Positions 11,667-25,125 of a DNA stretch of 64,000 bases are shown here, in pieces. The notes beneath the pieces were generated by a model that saw only the letters and a program-made list of their open reading frames with translations, did no database searches and was not told the DNA's origin. The first letter of the stretch is position 1. Each line of letters opens with the position of its first letter. Source of the stretch: Dermanyssus gallinae (Eukaryota; Arthropoda; Arachnida; Mesostigmata; Dermanyssidae); the NCBI GenBank assembly GCA_003439945.1, contig QVRM01000301.1:111001-175000 (forward strand), written 5' to 3'. Position numbers and translations under genes: made by a program.

Positions 11667-12850
11667 TCACGGGTTCTCTAACCCAGGATTAGCCCAGTTC
11701 GACAATGTGCCCCGAACAGATGCTGCGTTTCCTCGTTGAATGTCGAGAGACAGTCTCTGACGCAAAAACTCCGATGCTCTTGAGTCTCCTGTGGAAAGGT
11801 TAAGGCTTCTGCCCACGCGCTGAATCAACTTCAGTGTAAGCGGTCCTAGGCCTCCCATTGTTTCAAGAGTCAACGGACAAAATTAGTGAAAAAACCATAA
11901 AACCGTCAGGCCTTTTTCCATCGTCTCTGGATAGGCCCGGAGGTTCTAGTATACACTGAAAGCCAGCAGACCTTAATGCTCGACTGAAAGTGTCATTTAG
12001 AGCCGAGGTGGCGTGCTCTTCGGCCTGCGCTTAAGGCACATGACAAGCCATGGTGAGCCAACGCGTCCACAAGGTAACCACAACAACATCGGTGAGGAAC
12101 GACTAGGTCAACACCAAGCCGCAGTCCTGAGCGAATGCGTGTCGTCTCGTCATCTAAAAGAATCCCTATTCGTGGACAGGGTAGGGCATGCAACCAAGCT
12201 CCAGCCCCTTGACTACTTACGGCTCGAAGCCTGTCTTTATCAGCTAAGGTTGGGGCTCTATCGATCAGGTTTGCCAATCGCTTTTCTTGCAAGGGGGCTG
12301 TCCAACTGCTCTGCTTATTCCTTTCAACGGGAACGGAGTCGAATAAAGACGACAATCTGTCGGTCAACTCTTGTAGTTCTACGCTATAAGCTTCCCACCC
12401 ATCGTTATCCAATAATGCCCTAACCCTCTCCGCAGCCTGAGTCAATGATGACACGATCGCGGGTCCTGCCATGCGTCCGGCAAACCTAAGCCGCCTAGAG
12501 AAACCGGAAGCATTACCTGATCCCTTGCCACACGGTAAGCTGAATATTTCGTATCTCCTATAAAGTGTCTAAGCTAAGATCATTAAAAGGCTGTAAAAGT
12601 TCAGACAATGATGATAAATTGCAACCTCTAACTAGGTGTGTTAACCTCGTGGCTGAAAAGCAAGATCTAAGGAGAAACAGACCACAGTGGGCCCCCAATT
12701 GGGGTAGTCTACCTACGGCAAAGTCCGGTTTGTCTTTCCGTACAGCTAGTGCTTTTCCAATCCCATCCGGCAACATGAACACACCTAGCAGCTCCAGGTC
12801 AGCCATGTCAACAATGCAGCAGCCAGGGAGATCTTTGGGTTTGTCTTAAC
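11667..12850 (-). pseudogene. RLE-type LINE fragment (b), thumb to C-terminus
   Basis: Three frames in order on the minus strand rebuild the C-terminal half of the RLE-LINE ORF. Frame 12806-12558 has the post-RT segment DLELLGVFMLPDGIGKAL and GLFLLR. Frame 12472-11993 has AGAWLHALPCPRIGILLDDE and the CCHC knuckle CCCGYLVDALAHHGLSC. A short piece near 11905-11920 encodes DGKRPDG, the PD of the endonuclease. Frame 11873-11667 has [12 protein letters not shown] and FLRQRLSLDIQRGNAASVRG, the conserved C-terminus. The region between PD and the DVTV-type aspartate is deleted. Several frameshifts are present, so it is inactive. It matches fragment (d) throughout. Confidence 0.82.
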
Positions 12851-12854
12851 AAAA

Positions 12855-13760
<906 letters not shown>

Positions 13761-13980
13761 TTCAAGTTTTATTAAGAATACAAATGGAGCGACAATTGTC
13801 TCCCGAGAACGTGTAATTTATTATTGCCAGGGTCCGGAATATATGGAACTGTCCCACGTTTTGTACTCGTGTCACGCTGGTCCGTGGCCGTGGTCGTGCG
13901 CTATTAGAAAGGCGATCTAAGTTTCTTAGATCTTAGGCTATACGCAGCTCACGTTGAAGCCGTCCGTTTTGACAATGAGC

Positions 13981-13997
13981 GGGGGGGGGGGGGGGGG
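13981..13997. repeat. Poly-G run
   Basis: About 17 consecutive G in an otherwise mixed sequence. Such runs are error-prone, so nearby frames should be treated with caution. Confidence 0.9.
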
Positions 13998-14466
13998 TCA
14001 TCATTCGGAATCACCTCAGGCCGCGCGTGCCCCAGCGCTCTGCTGCTACTAGCGACAAGATATGCCCAAATACTTTGTTGGCGCTATTGTTTCGGCCCGA
14101 TGTACATACATGTACTCCGACTCCTCGACGACAACAACTTCTTTTCCCCACCCGTTCCTAGTAGCTCCCTCCCTGCCCCTGGACCCCGGTTCGTTTGTCG
14201 CCGGCCGCATCAAAGCGGCGCCAAAGCCGCTGCAAAACCGCTCGGTCGCATCAAATCGCTGCCGTAAAAAATAATCCTCATGCACTGCAGGCACGCATAC
14301 AGCGTGTACGCATGGCGTAGTGTCGCACTATTTGCGTTAGCAGACAGTAGTATTCCGCACACCGACCGCCTTGCCCTGTCTTTCTCTTTGGAATGAACGG
14401 ACGTTTGAATGGTTTCTGCCGAATCTGAGGTCTGCAACGACGACAAACCGCAAACTGTGCCACAGC

Positions 14467-14566
14467 AAATCCAGTCCTCAACTATCGCTAAAAATCCAGT
14501 CCTCAACTATCGCTAAAAATCCAGTCCTCAACTATCGCTAAAAATCCAGTCCTTAACTATTGCTTA
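14467..14566. repeat. 25-bp tandem repeat, four units
   Basis: Units start at 14467, 14492, 14517 and 14542. The core is AAATCCAGTCCTCAACTATC. The first three are identical and the fourth has a few substitutions. The array ends about 80 bp before mariner copy 1. Confidence 0.9.
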
Positions 14567-14648
14567 AACAAGCTAACAAACTACTATCATTAAGCGTACG
14601 AACTATTATGACTAGTATTAACTTATACAGCACTAGCAATCATACATA

Positions 14649-15882
14649 CGAGGTGTGTTCAAAAAGTATCGCGACTTTTGAATTTTCGCGGGTTACGTAT
14701 ATTCGAATTTCGATTTTTTGTGGCGTTATGTTGGTACTCATGTCTCTCACTTATGCCGACAAGCTCGGCCATTTTGAATGTTCACTTAATTGTTGACAGC
14801 TGCTTTGCTTGCACGTGTTTTGGATCGTCTTCGATTTTTACCTATTCAAAAAAATGGATCAAAGAACCTGTATCAAATTTTGTGTGAAAAACGAAATTAA
14901 GTGCGCGGATGCATTCCGAATGTTGACTGTGGCATACGGAAAAGCTACCTTGGACCGAAGCCACGTTTATCGGTGGTACAAAATGTTCTCAGAAGGCCGA
15001 GAAGATGTGAACGACGAAGAGCGTGCCGGACGCCCGAGCACTTCAACAACAGACGAAAAAATTAATGAAGTGGAGAAAATGGTATTGGCCAATCGTCGAA
15101 TCACCGTTAGAGAAGTTGCTGAGGACCTAAACATATCGATTGGCTCGTGCCATTCGATTTTTATCAATGATTTGGGCATGAGACGGGTCGCCGCGAAATT
15201 CGTACCAAAATTGCTCAATTGCGACCAAAAACAGCATCGCATGAACATTGCTAATGAGATGTTGGACTCTGTCCGCGACGACCCAAATTTGCTCCAGAGG
15301 GTCATAACTGGTGACGAATCGTGGGTTTATGGTTATGACGTGGAAACCAAAGCTCAATCATCTCAATGGAAGCTGCCGCACGAACCAAGACCGAAAAAAG
15401 CGCGCCAAGTTCGGTCGAATGTGAAAGTTTTGCTGACAGTTTTCTTCGATTGCAGGGGCGTGGTGCATCATGAGTTCTTGCCACAGGGTAGAACGGTCAA
15501 TAAAAAATATTACCTGCAAGTTATGCGCAATTTGCGCGAAGCAATCCGCCAGAAACGCCCGGATGGGAGAACAAAAATGGTTTTCACCACGATACGCCCT
15601 GCTCACACATCGTTGCTGCGCGAGTTTTGGCCAAAAACAACACACTTGCCGCACTACTCTGGCCCCGTGACACTTGTCCCTAACGAGAGCCAGGACGACG
15701 TTACGCTACGCTTGACGATAAAGACGACGAAGGAGAGTGAGATAAAAATGGTTTTGAGTGCTTCGAGATTGAAAACCGTTGGACAAGTGTATATATCTCA
15801 TGGGATACTTGAAGACAAAATATATCATGAATATGAATAGAAAAAACCAAAAGTCGCGTACACTTACTTTTGAACACACTCG
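14649..15882 (+). mobile_element. Mariner transposon, copy 1 (TIRs and TA duplication)
   Basis: The left end reads CGAGGTGTGTTCAAAAAGTA (14649 onward). The right end, reverse-complemented, reads CGAGTGTGTTCAAAAGTAAG (from 15882). They are imperfect terminal inverted repeats of about 30 bp. TA at 14647-14648 and at 15883-15884 is the target-site duplication. The element is 1,234 bp and carries one transposase gene, broken in its last third. A second copy in the opposite orientation is at about 25126-26429. Confidence 0.93.
14854..15840 (+). pseudogene. Mariner transposase, disrupted (copy 1)
   Basis: The start is the ATG of MDQRTC (14854). The upstream 15 codons in frame belong to the 5' untranslated part of the element. 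Residues 1-237 follow the mariner layout: an N-terminal helix-turn-helix region (about 1-120) with ITVREVAEDLNISIGS, then the first catalytic aspartate at about D154 in VITGDESWVYGYD. After RQKRPD (residue 237, near 15564) the frame is lost through many small deletions. The second and third catalytic Asp motifs, intact in form in copy 2, are not translated. Fragments such as HTSLLREF and ISHG remain readable. It cannot make active transposase. Confidence 0.88.
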
Positions 15883-15889
15883 TACTATC

Positions 15890-16380
15890 TGACTATTAAA
15901 CGTAGTGAGCAGACTTTCGTTAGAAATGCGAGTCTGCCACACGTATTAGAAACGTGTGGCACGACAACGTGAAAACAACGTGAACGTGACACTGTGTCGC
16001 GCCGTAGGACAACCAATGCGAATTGGTATGAGGATGTTGTTTGTGGGGCAGGTACTTTATGTTAAAGTTTTCAATGCAAATTATTTTGGAAAGAATATAG
16101 TGTTATCATGAATTGTCATATTATGGAATACTACAATTCATATTGTTATGATATTGTCATATCAGAAATCATAGTACGAGCAATAAGTATTAGAGTCATA
16201 TAAAATAATAACATTTTGTAGATTATGTTAAACCCCGTTAAACCCCTATGTGATTATTTCCTCTTTTACAATCGTTTGCTAGAAGGAAACCAAATACACA
16301 TCTACACTAACATCCGAGTCAATAAAAATATTATGTTCGTTTCTGTACGCGTTAAAACGGTCTCAGCCTAGATACAGTCG
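15890..16380. other. No recognisable gene
   Basis: AT-rich sequence between mariner copy 1 and the next LINE fragment, without a recognisable feature. Confidence 0.5.
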
Positions 16381-16384
16381 TAAC

Positions 16385-16676
16385 AAGTAACTAACAACAA
16401 AACAGCACGCAAGGCTGAGCGTCTAAAGACCAACAAATATGCCCAGCTCGCCAACGAGTTCATTTTCGTGCCGCTAGTATTCGAGACACTCGGGGGGCCC
16501 GGCCCTGGGGCATGGTCGCTTTACAGTAGATTGGCAAACAAATTAAACTGGCGACAGGGGAAAAAAGAGCACTTGAGTTTCTACTTCAGCGACTATCGCT
16601 GGCAGTTCAACGCGGCAATGCGGCAGCAATAATGGGCACAATGAGGGGCTGCCTCAAGGATAAGCTCGACTGGTAG
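16385..16676 (+). pseudogene. RLE-type LINE fragment (c), 3' end
   Basis: Translation gives KAERLKTNKYAQLANEFIFV, then PLVFETLGGPGPGAWSLYSR. After a frameshift near 16560 it gives EFLLQRLSLAVQRGNAAAIM and ends at a TAG after KDKLDW. These are the last about 90 residues of the RLE-LINE ORF (compare FLLQRISVEIQRGNAASIIG in fragment d). Its last about 55 bp are nearly identical to the reverse complement of 54265-54320, so both come from one subfamily, distinct from the copy ending at 22312. AATAAA follows near 16743. Confidence 0.78.
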
Positions 16677-16689
16677 CGCTCCCCAGAAG

Positions 16690-17480
16690 CCCTAGTGTTG
16701 ATAGTTAATAACATCTCGCTGTAACACTTAAATGTCATTTTAATAAATATGTTATACAGTCTTAACAAGTTGCTGTTCCGGGCGACTCGACGACAATTTA
16801 GACATGTTCTGACCGAGACAACATGAAATAGACGTGTGAAGACTAAACGTGTGCATAAACTCTTGAGTATGTAGGTATATTACTACTCTGCATTGTTACT
16901 TTGCTCAAATAGTGTTTCAATTGCATTACTGAATAGCAGTGGTGGTTACGCTTATAACGTTGTTCTTTAAGTGTGGACTGACAGGCTATCGTCTTTATTT
17001 GACTTAAATTGAAGTGAAGTCACGCTTAGGGCACCCCCCTCGTTCGCACAGCTACTTCTGTGGCGCGAAAGTTCCAACGTCCGGACATCATGGCCTTTCC
17101 TGGTCTAGCAGTTCTGCAGCTGCTGTTTGCGACACGGCGCCCGGAACGACATCTTGATGCGAGCCCTGAGATTCTCGGGATACTCTGCATTTGGGAACGT
17201 CAGGTCATCAGCCTGAGGTGATATCGTGACTGACCCCTTAGAACTTTTGGTGGTCGGCGCAACTCGGGCGGCACACGTCATTTCTTCTGACGAATCAAGT
17301 CGGCGAAATGCCGAGAATGCGCCGACATCAGCTTAACAAAAAGGGAAAAACACAGTATAACCGTTGTGCTGCGCTATTTCGCTGTGTGCCATGGCATACA
17401 TAGCATGAGATAAAAACAAATCACAACTCGTATAATTGCGATTGTACCGTATATAACTAACATACAGAGAGTTAGCACAG
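16690..17480. other. Unassigned; possibly more LINE debris
   Basis: The part at 17040-17340 is GC-rich and lies just upstream of the R1-like LINE remnant. I could not align it to that element. No gene is called. Confidence 0.35.
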
Positions 17481-17489
17481 TAACCCCAT

Positions 17490-18090
17490 CACAGCGGCGG
17501 CGCTTGTGCTCGCGGGTACTTTTCCATGGGACCTGAAGGCAGAAGAGCGCCGCCGCCTGTGGGGCGACCAGAGCCTTAAGAAAGAAGAGGCACGGCAACA
17601 CACATTGCAGCTATGGCAGGGGGAGTGGAATGGCCTGGCGGAGGGAAACCCAGGTGCCAGTCTCCGCAAGCTGGTCCCTAACATCAAGGACTGGCTGTAC
17701 CGGCCCGGTGGGTAGCTCACCTTCCACACCACCCAGATGTTGACGGGACACGGCGACTTTCAGTCGTACCTATTCAGGATCGGGAAGGCCCCCAGCCCCA
17801 CGTGCGTCCACTGCGGCAATGGACTCGAGGACACTCCAGAGTACACAACTCTGGCGTGTCCCGCATGAGCGGAACAGCGTCACCCCTTGGAACTCTAATA
17901 AATACGCACGTTTTTAATTTACGCGACGTCGTTCTGAAGATGACAGAATCCCTGGAACACTGGAACTTGAGAACAGCGGTTTTAACAAGATTTTACAAGC
18001 TAAGACAGCGGCCAACAAGCTGCGACTTTTGCGATTCCCTGCGGCTCCCAGGGACAATTTTCGCCAGGAGTAAGAAGACTCGCCCCCTCT
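17490..18090 (+). pseudogene. R1-like LINE, C-terminal ORF remnant
   Basis: VLAGTFPWDLKAEERRRLW (from about 17500) is the post-RT segment typical of R1/Jockey-group LINEs. It is followed by LVPNIKDWLYRP and, after an in-frame TAG at 17713-17715, by LTFHTTQMLTGHGDFQSYLF and RIGKAPSPTCVHCG. The C-terminal zinc knuckle has lost its usual His: PEYTTLAC stands where an EH is expected. A TGA follows in CPA-stop-AEQ. A shifted frame (17802-18092) carries LGTLINTHVFNLRDVVLKM, the extreme C-terminus. The copy is dead and 5'-truncated. Its 3' UTR follows at once. Confidence 0.78.
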
Positions 18091-18265
18091 GACTGTTTGA
18101 TGCATGCGTAAGCAGTTGCCAGTCAGTTGGGGGAGGGGGACATGACTGGTTTTTAGTGGGTTGGAGCCCCACACTACCGGCCCACACTTGCAGGGACTCC
18201 CTGCAGTGGTGTCCGTGTGTGCAACCGCATTTTCCAGTTAGTCCTCTAAAAAAAAGCACAGTAAC
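18091..18265 (+). repeat. R1-like LINE 3' UTR
   Basis: It contains CATGACTGGTTTTTAGTGGG, then TTGGAGCCCCACACTACC, and ends CATTTTCCAGTTAGTCCTC plus an A run. The same block occurs reverse-complemented at 52870-53000, and a shorter, more diverged copy is at 56985-57040. A conserved, G/T-rich 3' UTR next to an ORF end is expected of a LINE that primes reverse transcription from its 3' end. Confidence 0.72.
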
Positions 18266-18269
18266 CCCA

Positions 18270-20245
18270 GGCAGCATACGATACAGGTTGCTAGAATAAA
18301 TTGTTATGAAAAAATTATACGCTATTGGATTTATTCTCTAGACGGCGATATGGATTGGTACTAGCTAAAAACATAACAAGTAGTATCTGTTGTTTACTCA
18401 TGACCTTCTCCCAGTTACTGAAATGTATTTTTCTAAGGGTAGCTATCCTCGTCTATAAAACCGCTCGTAGGCTCATTCCGAGAGCGCCATCTGTTGACGA
18501 ACGAAATATATGACAATTTTCGGGTTGCACCACGCTTGTGATAAATCGGGCTGTCACGCTTTATCGTCTGCTTTTAGTTTGGGCTCCCTGCCAAGAAGGA
18601 TAAGCTTTTACGTACCTAATGTGATTCACACGTGAGCTAAAACCGCCTTATATATGTCTCTGAGATATAGTATTTTGGGTCATTGTATTTGCTGGAATGG
18701 TATTGTGATTGGCTTATGAGTTAGTTTGTAAATTTATTTTTTATTTTATACACAAGTGTTTTCACTACAATTCGCTGAGCGCCTTTAGGTAACTAGTGTC
18801 TGCAATGCAAATATAAGGGGAGTGTGCTATTGCTTGCCTGCCATTTCCAATTTATCACACCAGTAAATACAGCCTGTTGAGAACATTAATTTTAGATTTC
18901 AACAATACAAGAGGCATTTAAAACGTCGTGGCATGCCTTGATGATATGCTTGTATTAGTAACGAGCAGAAACGTGGTTTGTTGACGGAATTACATTTAAC
19001 AAGCTTTCTTAAAAAATAGGTACAATTTAAAACTAAAAATAACATCCGCTCGAAGTGATAGTCTCACATATTGAGCACAATGCGAATGTGCTTTACTTAC
19101 ACCAGATTTCAATATATTAGTGCGATACATGTATCAGTTCACTCACCCATTTTTGCACTACGCCTCGGGCTAAATGTCACTAAAACGTACATCGTATATG
19201 TACACGTCCACTGAGTAAAGAGTAAATAATGAGCAATTAGGAACTTAGCTTTTGTACAACCACTAAACATATGCATGATATTTATACGCCTAGCTCAGTG
19301 AGCCAGTCCGAAAGCTTACTACTTCGAGCACATCGGCAACGAACATACAAGCAATTGTTTTACTTCGTATACAAAGTGATGCACACTGGCAAAACATCGA
19401 GTCGTTTTTGGGATTGCTAAAAATAACTCCAGGCGGCACGCACGTTTTTTAACTAGACTTCAATGACAAAGAAGGGATGTTATAAGATGGTAATTTATGA
19501 AAGAAAGGTAAAAGATTAAAGGTCAAAATCTCTCTCTCTCTTTCTCTATATAAATATATATGATCAGAAAGTAATTGATTGCAAACCAAAGCCTCTGTAG
19601 ATGCTCTATATATAATATATGGGACTACTACTTTACAGTATCCTGAAAAGTCAAGTCCCAGGCTGGTTTAAGAAAATAGGACTCTCCGTGCTAGGAACAG
19701 CTGGTTGTCAGGCATGGCTAGTACCTTGCGGATAGTGTACTCCAGTATCCTGTATGTTTGAAAAATTCCCAGAGAAATGAGCGCTTTGACTAGCCTTTAT
19801 AAGCAATCAACCGTTTTAGCGAGACCGCGCTTAATACTCTCAAGACAAGAAGGCTTTAGTCTTTCCGGATATGAGAAGGCGTTTGAAGTTCTTCCCTTAA
19901 TGTGTGTGGGACGAAGCTGAGTCGAGCTTCTTCTAGTGAAGGAACAGGCAAGGAATCTTTCTGATCTTCTGCATGTCAGGGCGGTCTTCATTGTAGACAA
20001 GTGTGGTAGATCGGGGATGATTTACGCGAACTTCGGGCCAGACGATGTTTCCACTACCAGAAACCTGACGATAGCAGCAAAACGTGATGACGAAACATGC
20101 GAGGCATTACAAGACGAATTGGGATCCGCCTCGGATTCCAAAGGAATTTCTGGTGACAATGGATTCTTCATCCAGATAGCCGTTGTGTTCGGATGGACGT
20201 AGTTGACATGCTGCACGAGGCGGCATTCCATCAGCGTGCTTTTAA
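18270..20245. other. No recognisable gene
   Basis: AT-rich sequence with a short CT run near 19530-19545 and a small TA tract. The frames at 19797-20202 precede the RLE-LINE on the same strand and may be its degraded upstream part, but I cannot align them. Confidence 0.4.
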
Positions 20246-20249
20246 TTTT

Positions 20250-22312
20250 AGACTCCTAGAAAGGACGGGTCATCGATGGCGAGAAATGGGGATCTTTACA
20301 GTTTAGACACTTTGGAGCTGTTTTCTACGGCGCCTCACTTATTGCGTTGCGCAAGAAAGATGGTGGCATTAGACCCATTGCCGTCGGTCTGACTTTGCGC
20401 CGCTTAGTCGGAAAAATCATAATCAGGAAGAGCATGCCAGACATCGTCGCGATGGTCTCTCCTCATCAGCTCGGCTGCGGGATACGGGGGGGGTGCAGAA
20501 GCGGCCGTCCATGCAACTCGGGCATTCGTTGACCACAACAGGAGTGCTCCAAACAAGGTGCTCGTCAAGCTGGACTTCAAAAACGCCTTTAACATGCTCA
20601 GGCGGGACCACCTGCTTAAGGCTGTGCGCACTTACCTTCCTCGACTTTACCCGCTTGTTTACCAGATGTACAGGCTTCCGAGCAAGCTAATTTGGCAGGG
20701 AGAATTTATCGAGTCATGCTCCGGTGTTCAACAAGGCAACCCCTGCGGCCCCGCTTAATTTTGCATTGCGATTCATGAACTTCAAGTACGCCTTTCTTCC
20801 GAACTTCGACCTTGGTTTCTGGACGACGGAACTCTCGCGGGTGACGCCTCGGCGGTGCAGAGAGACATTGCCCAGGTTATAGAGTTCGAGGCGGTTTCAG
20901 GACTCAAGTTGAACGACTCTAAATGCGAAATTTTCTTTCCCTTTCAAAGAGCCCCTCGTCTCGGCTCCATGCTTCAAATGGTGCGCAATCTTCTACCAGC
21001 TGCCAGGTTGATTGCTGACCACGAACTCGAGCTTCTAGGGGCGCCAATTCTCGACGACTCTATTGGCGTATCTTTAACCAAAAAAGGCTCTGACCTTGTT
21101 CGCTGGTGCTCTCGACTGCGACTCTTGGACGCTCATCCAGCCCTTTTCCTGCTTCGCGTAAGTTTGTCAACTCCGAGGCTGATGTACCTCTTGCGGTGCT
21201 CACGAGCATATGCCGAACCGGACCTGCTTCAATCGTTTGACGAAACCTTGCGAAGTACCCTTCAGGGTATACTAAACGTTCAGCTTAGGCAAACCTCGTG
21301 GTTACAAGCTTCGCTCCCAACGTCCGCAGGGGGAATGGGGATTCGCATGGCTTCGCAGATTGCCATTTCTGCCTACCTCGGGTCCCTAAAGGACACCGAG
21401 ACTTTGGTGTCAGGGATCGCACCGCCGGATGCCTACACAAGTTTCATCGCCCAATCGGAACAAGCCTGCCGCTTCTATGCAGAAAAATGGGGTCCACTGC
21501 CGGAGCGCATTTCACAATCGGCCCTGGACTTGCAAGTAGTGAAGTCAATCCAAGAGCGGTTAATGGTCCAGGCGAACAACGTTAAAGAGCAGGCGCGGCT
21601 TAGAGCCGTGATCGATCCGATGAGCGGAAAATGGCTTCAGGCCATACCCTCACCGCAGCTGGGGACGATGCTGGACAATACCACACTCCGCATCGTCTCC
21701 GGCCTGCGTTTGAGGGAATCCGTCTGCTTCGCACATAACTGTGCTAGATGTGACCTACCGGTGTCTTCTACGGGTGAGCATGCTCTGGCTTGCAAAAGGA
21801 GCGCCGGTAGGTTTTCAAGGCATTCGGCGCTGATCGACGTAATACACCGGGCAATGCAATCAGCCCACATACCTGCAGTCAAACAGCCGGCCGGTCTGTC
21901 AGCCAACAGCCAACTGCGTCCGGACGGCCTGACTCTAGTTCCATGGAATGAAGGTCGCTGCCTCGTGTATGACGTCACCGTGTCTTGCACGTTGGCCGCT
22001 TCGTATGCTCGCCATACCAGCCGAGAGGTCGGAGCAGCCGCTCGCCTCGCTGAAGATCGCAAGTTGGCAAAGTATCGTGAACTGGAGCAAAACTTCATCG
22101 TTCAACCAATCGCCTTCGAGACATTAGGCCCAATGGGAAAAATCACAAAGAGCTTTCTAACGGAGCTGGGATCCAGAGTCGCCGCGTCAACCGGCGATAG
22201 AAGGGCATGGCAGTTCTTGCTACAAAGAATATCAGTTGAAATACAACGCGGAAACGCCGCGTCGATAATTGGTTCATTGCCTACGGGCAACGGACTTCCC
22301 TTTCCGTTGTAG
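20250..22312 (+). pseudogene. RLE-type LINE (d): RT, knuckle and endonuclease, nearly complete 3' half
   Basis: The reverse transcriptase begins with GASLIALR, KKDGGIRPIAVG and LTLRRLVGK (20300-20420). It continues with palm motif A KLDFKNAFN (about 20570), motif B SGVQQGNPCGPA and the catalytic FLDDGTL (about 20815). Then come the thumb (LELLGAPILDD, PALFLLRVSLSTPRLMYLLR), GGMGIR, a CCHC knuckle CARCDLPVSSTGEHALAC and the endonuclease PD...D motif RPDGLTL with CLVYDVTV. The C-terminus is QRGNAASIIGSL. Two lesions are visible: a frameshift at the G run near 20487-20494, and a TAA at 20756-20758 inside motif B. From 20759 to 22312 the frame is open for about 517 codons. It looks like the youngest copy here. 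A start codon and N-terminal domain are not found. Confidence 0.88.
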
Positions 22313-22600
22313 CCGAATCAAGTCGGCGTCAAAAATGATATCTACAGCTAATAGACTTAAATAAATTCTTATAATACATTTCTTTGGAGCTTGTTTGTAG
22401 TTGCGAGCCATTTGTCTGGCAACGTTTGCATCTAGTCGAATTGTACAGCCCGCGACAATAGGACCAATGTTTAGACATTGATAACAGAAAATTGGAGCAC
22501 CCGCATACAACTCTACGTGTCCTGCATGCTAAGAACAATTCTGCCAGTAGGATCCCACTGAACTGCAATACAGAACGATCAGTAGGCATCAGTGTAGTAT
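22313..22600. other. 3' flank of LINE (d)
   Basis: Probable LINE 3' UTR at the start, with AATAAA near 22362. Its sequence differs from the tail of fragments (c) and (g). No gene. Confidence 0.4.
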
Positions 22601-22604
22601 TAGC

Positions 22605-22725
22605 TCTGTGATGATAAGCCGTGCTGCCACTAGGATTGTTGGAAAGACCCTAGATATCTCAACATGTTTGGCCTTTCGTGCATTGAAAATATGCTTCACG
22701 GTGAGTTCGAATCCCGCTGTAAGCA
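22605..22725 (+). repeat. tRNA-like dispersed repeat (B box intact)
   Basis: GAGTTCGAATCCC at 22703-22715 is a near-consensus pol III B box. The 75 bp before it match the minus strand at 8361-8431. This suggests a tRNA-derived SINE with at least two copies in the window. No complete cloverleaf was found by eye. Confidence 0.5.
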
Positions 22726-22729
22726 GCCA

Positions 22730-24113
<1,384 letters not shown>

Positions 24114-24119
24114 GTTCAG

Positions 24120-24574
<455 letters not shown>

Positions 24575-25120
24575 CTTACAATAGCACAAAGAACAGTGGT
24601 ACCATCTACCCGCGAACAAACACCGACACGCTCATGCTCGTAGACAGCACAGCGTCGCCGCCATTAGGCAACGACAATCTGTACGTATGTAGTAAAGCTG
24701 TTGTAGTACGATAGATAGAGACACATCGTGCGATAGGCGTGGAGTCGGCAGCGGAGAAAACGGCTGTCTTCGCGTCGTCTTCCTCCACCTGCTCCCTTTA
24801 TGTTGGGGTTGGCGCGGCGCAGGTGTACTGCCGCAGTGCATATGACGGTCGCGGGACACAACGGGACGCTACGGAAGCGGTGCCCTTCATGGAATCCACG
24901 ATAAAAAGAGGACACGGGGGAAATTTTCAACTGTGAAACGACAATGAACAGAAAAAAGACGGGAGAAACGACAAAGAACAGGCGTTGCCTATTGAAAACG
25001 ATTGTGCCTGCGCCCGTATGTATGTGTGTATATATATATATATATATATTACAATATGCATGGGGGGCACATATTATGGAAGGTTAGCTATGCCAATGGG
25101 TTTCGCGGGTGTGCATTGTG
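24575..25120. other. No recognisable gene
   Basis: Overlapping frames on both strands without a domain. A short TA tract lies near 25030-25050. Confidence 0.4.
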
Positions 25121-25125
25121 ACAAT

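Noticed and set aside
14967..15654. ORFs antisense to mariner copy 1, and the equivalent plus-strand ORFs at 25482-26112
   Set aside because: Both sets are shadows of the transposase gene and recur only because the transposon recurs.
21637..22098. 153-codon ORF antisense to LINE (d)
   Set aside because: A shadow of the retrotransposon frame, without a domain.
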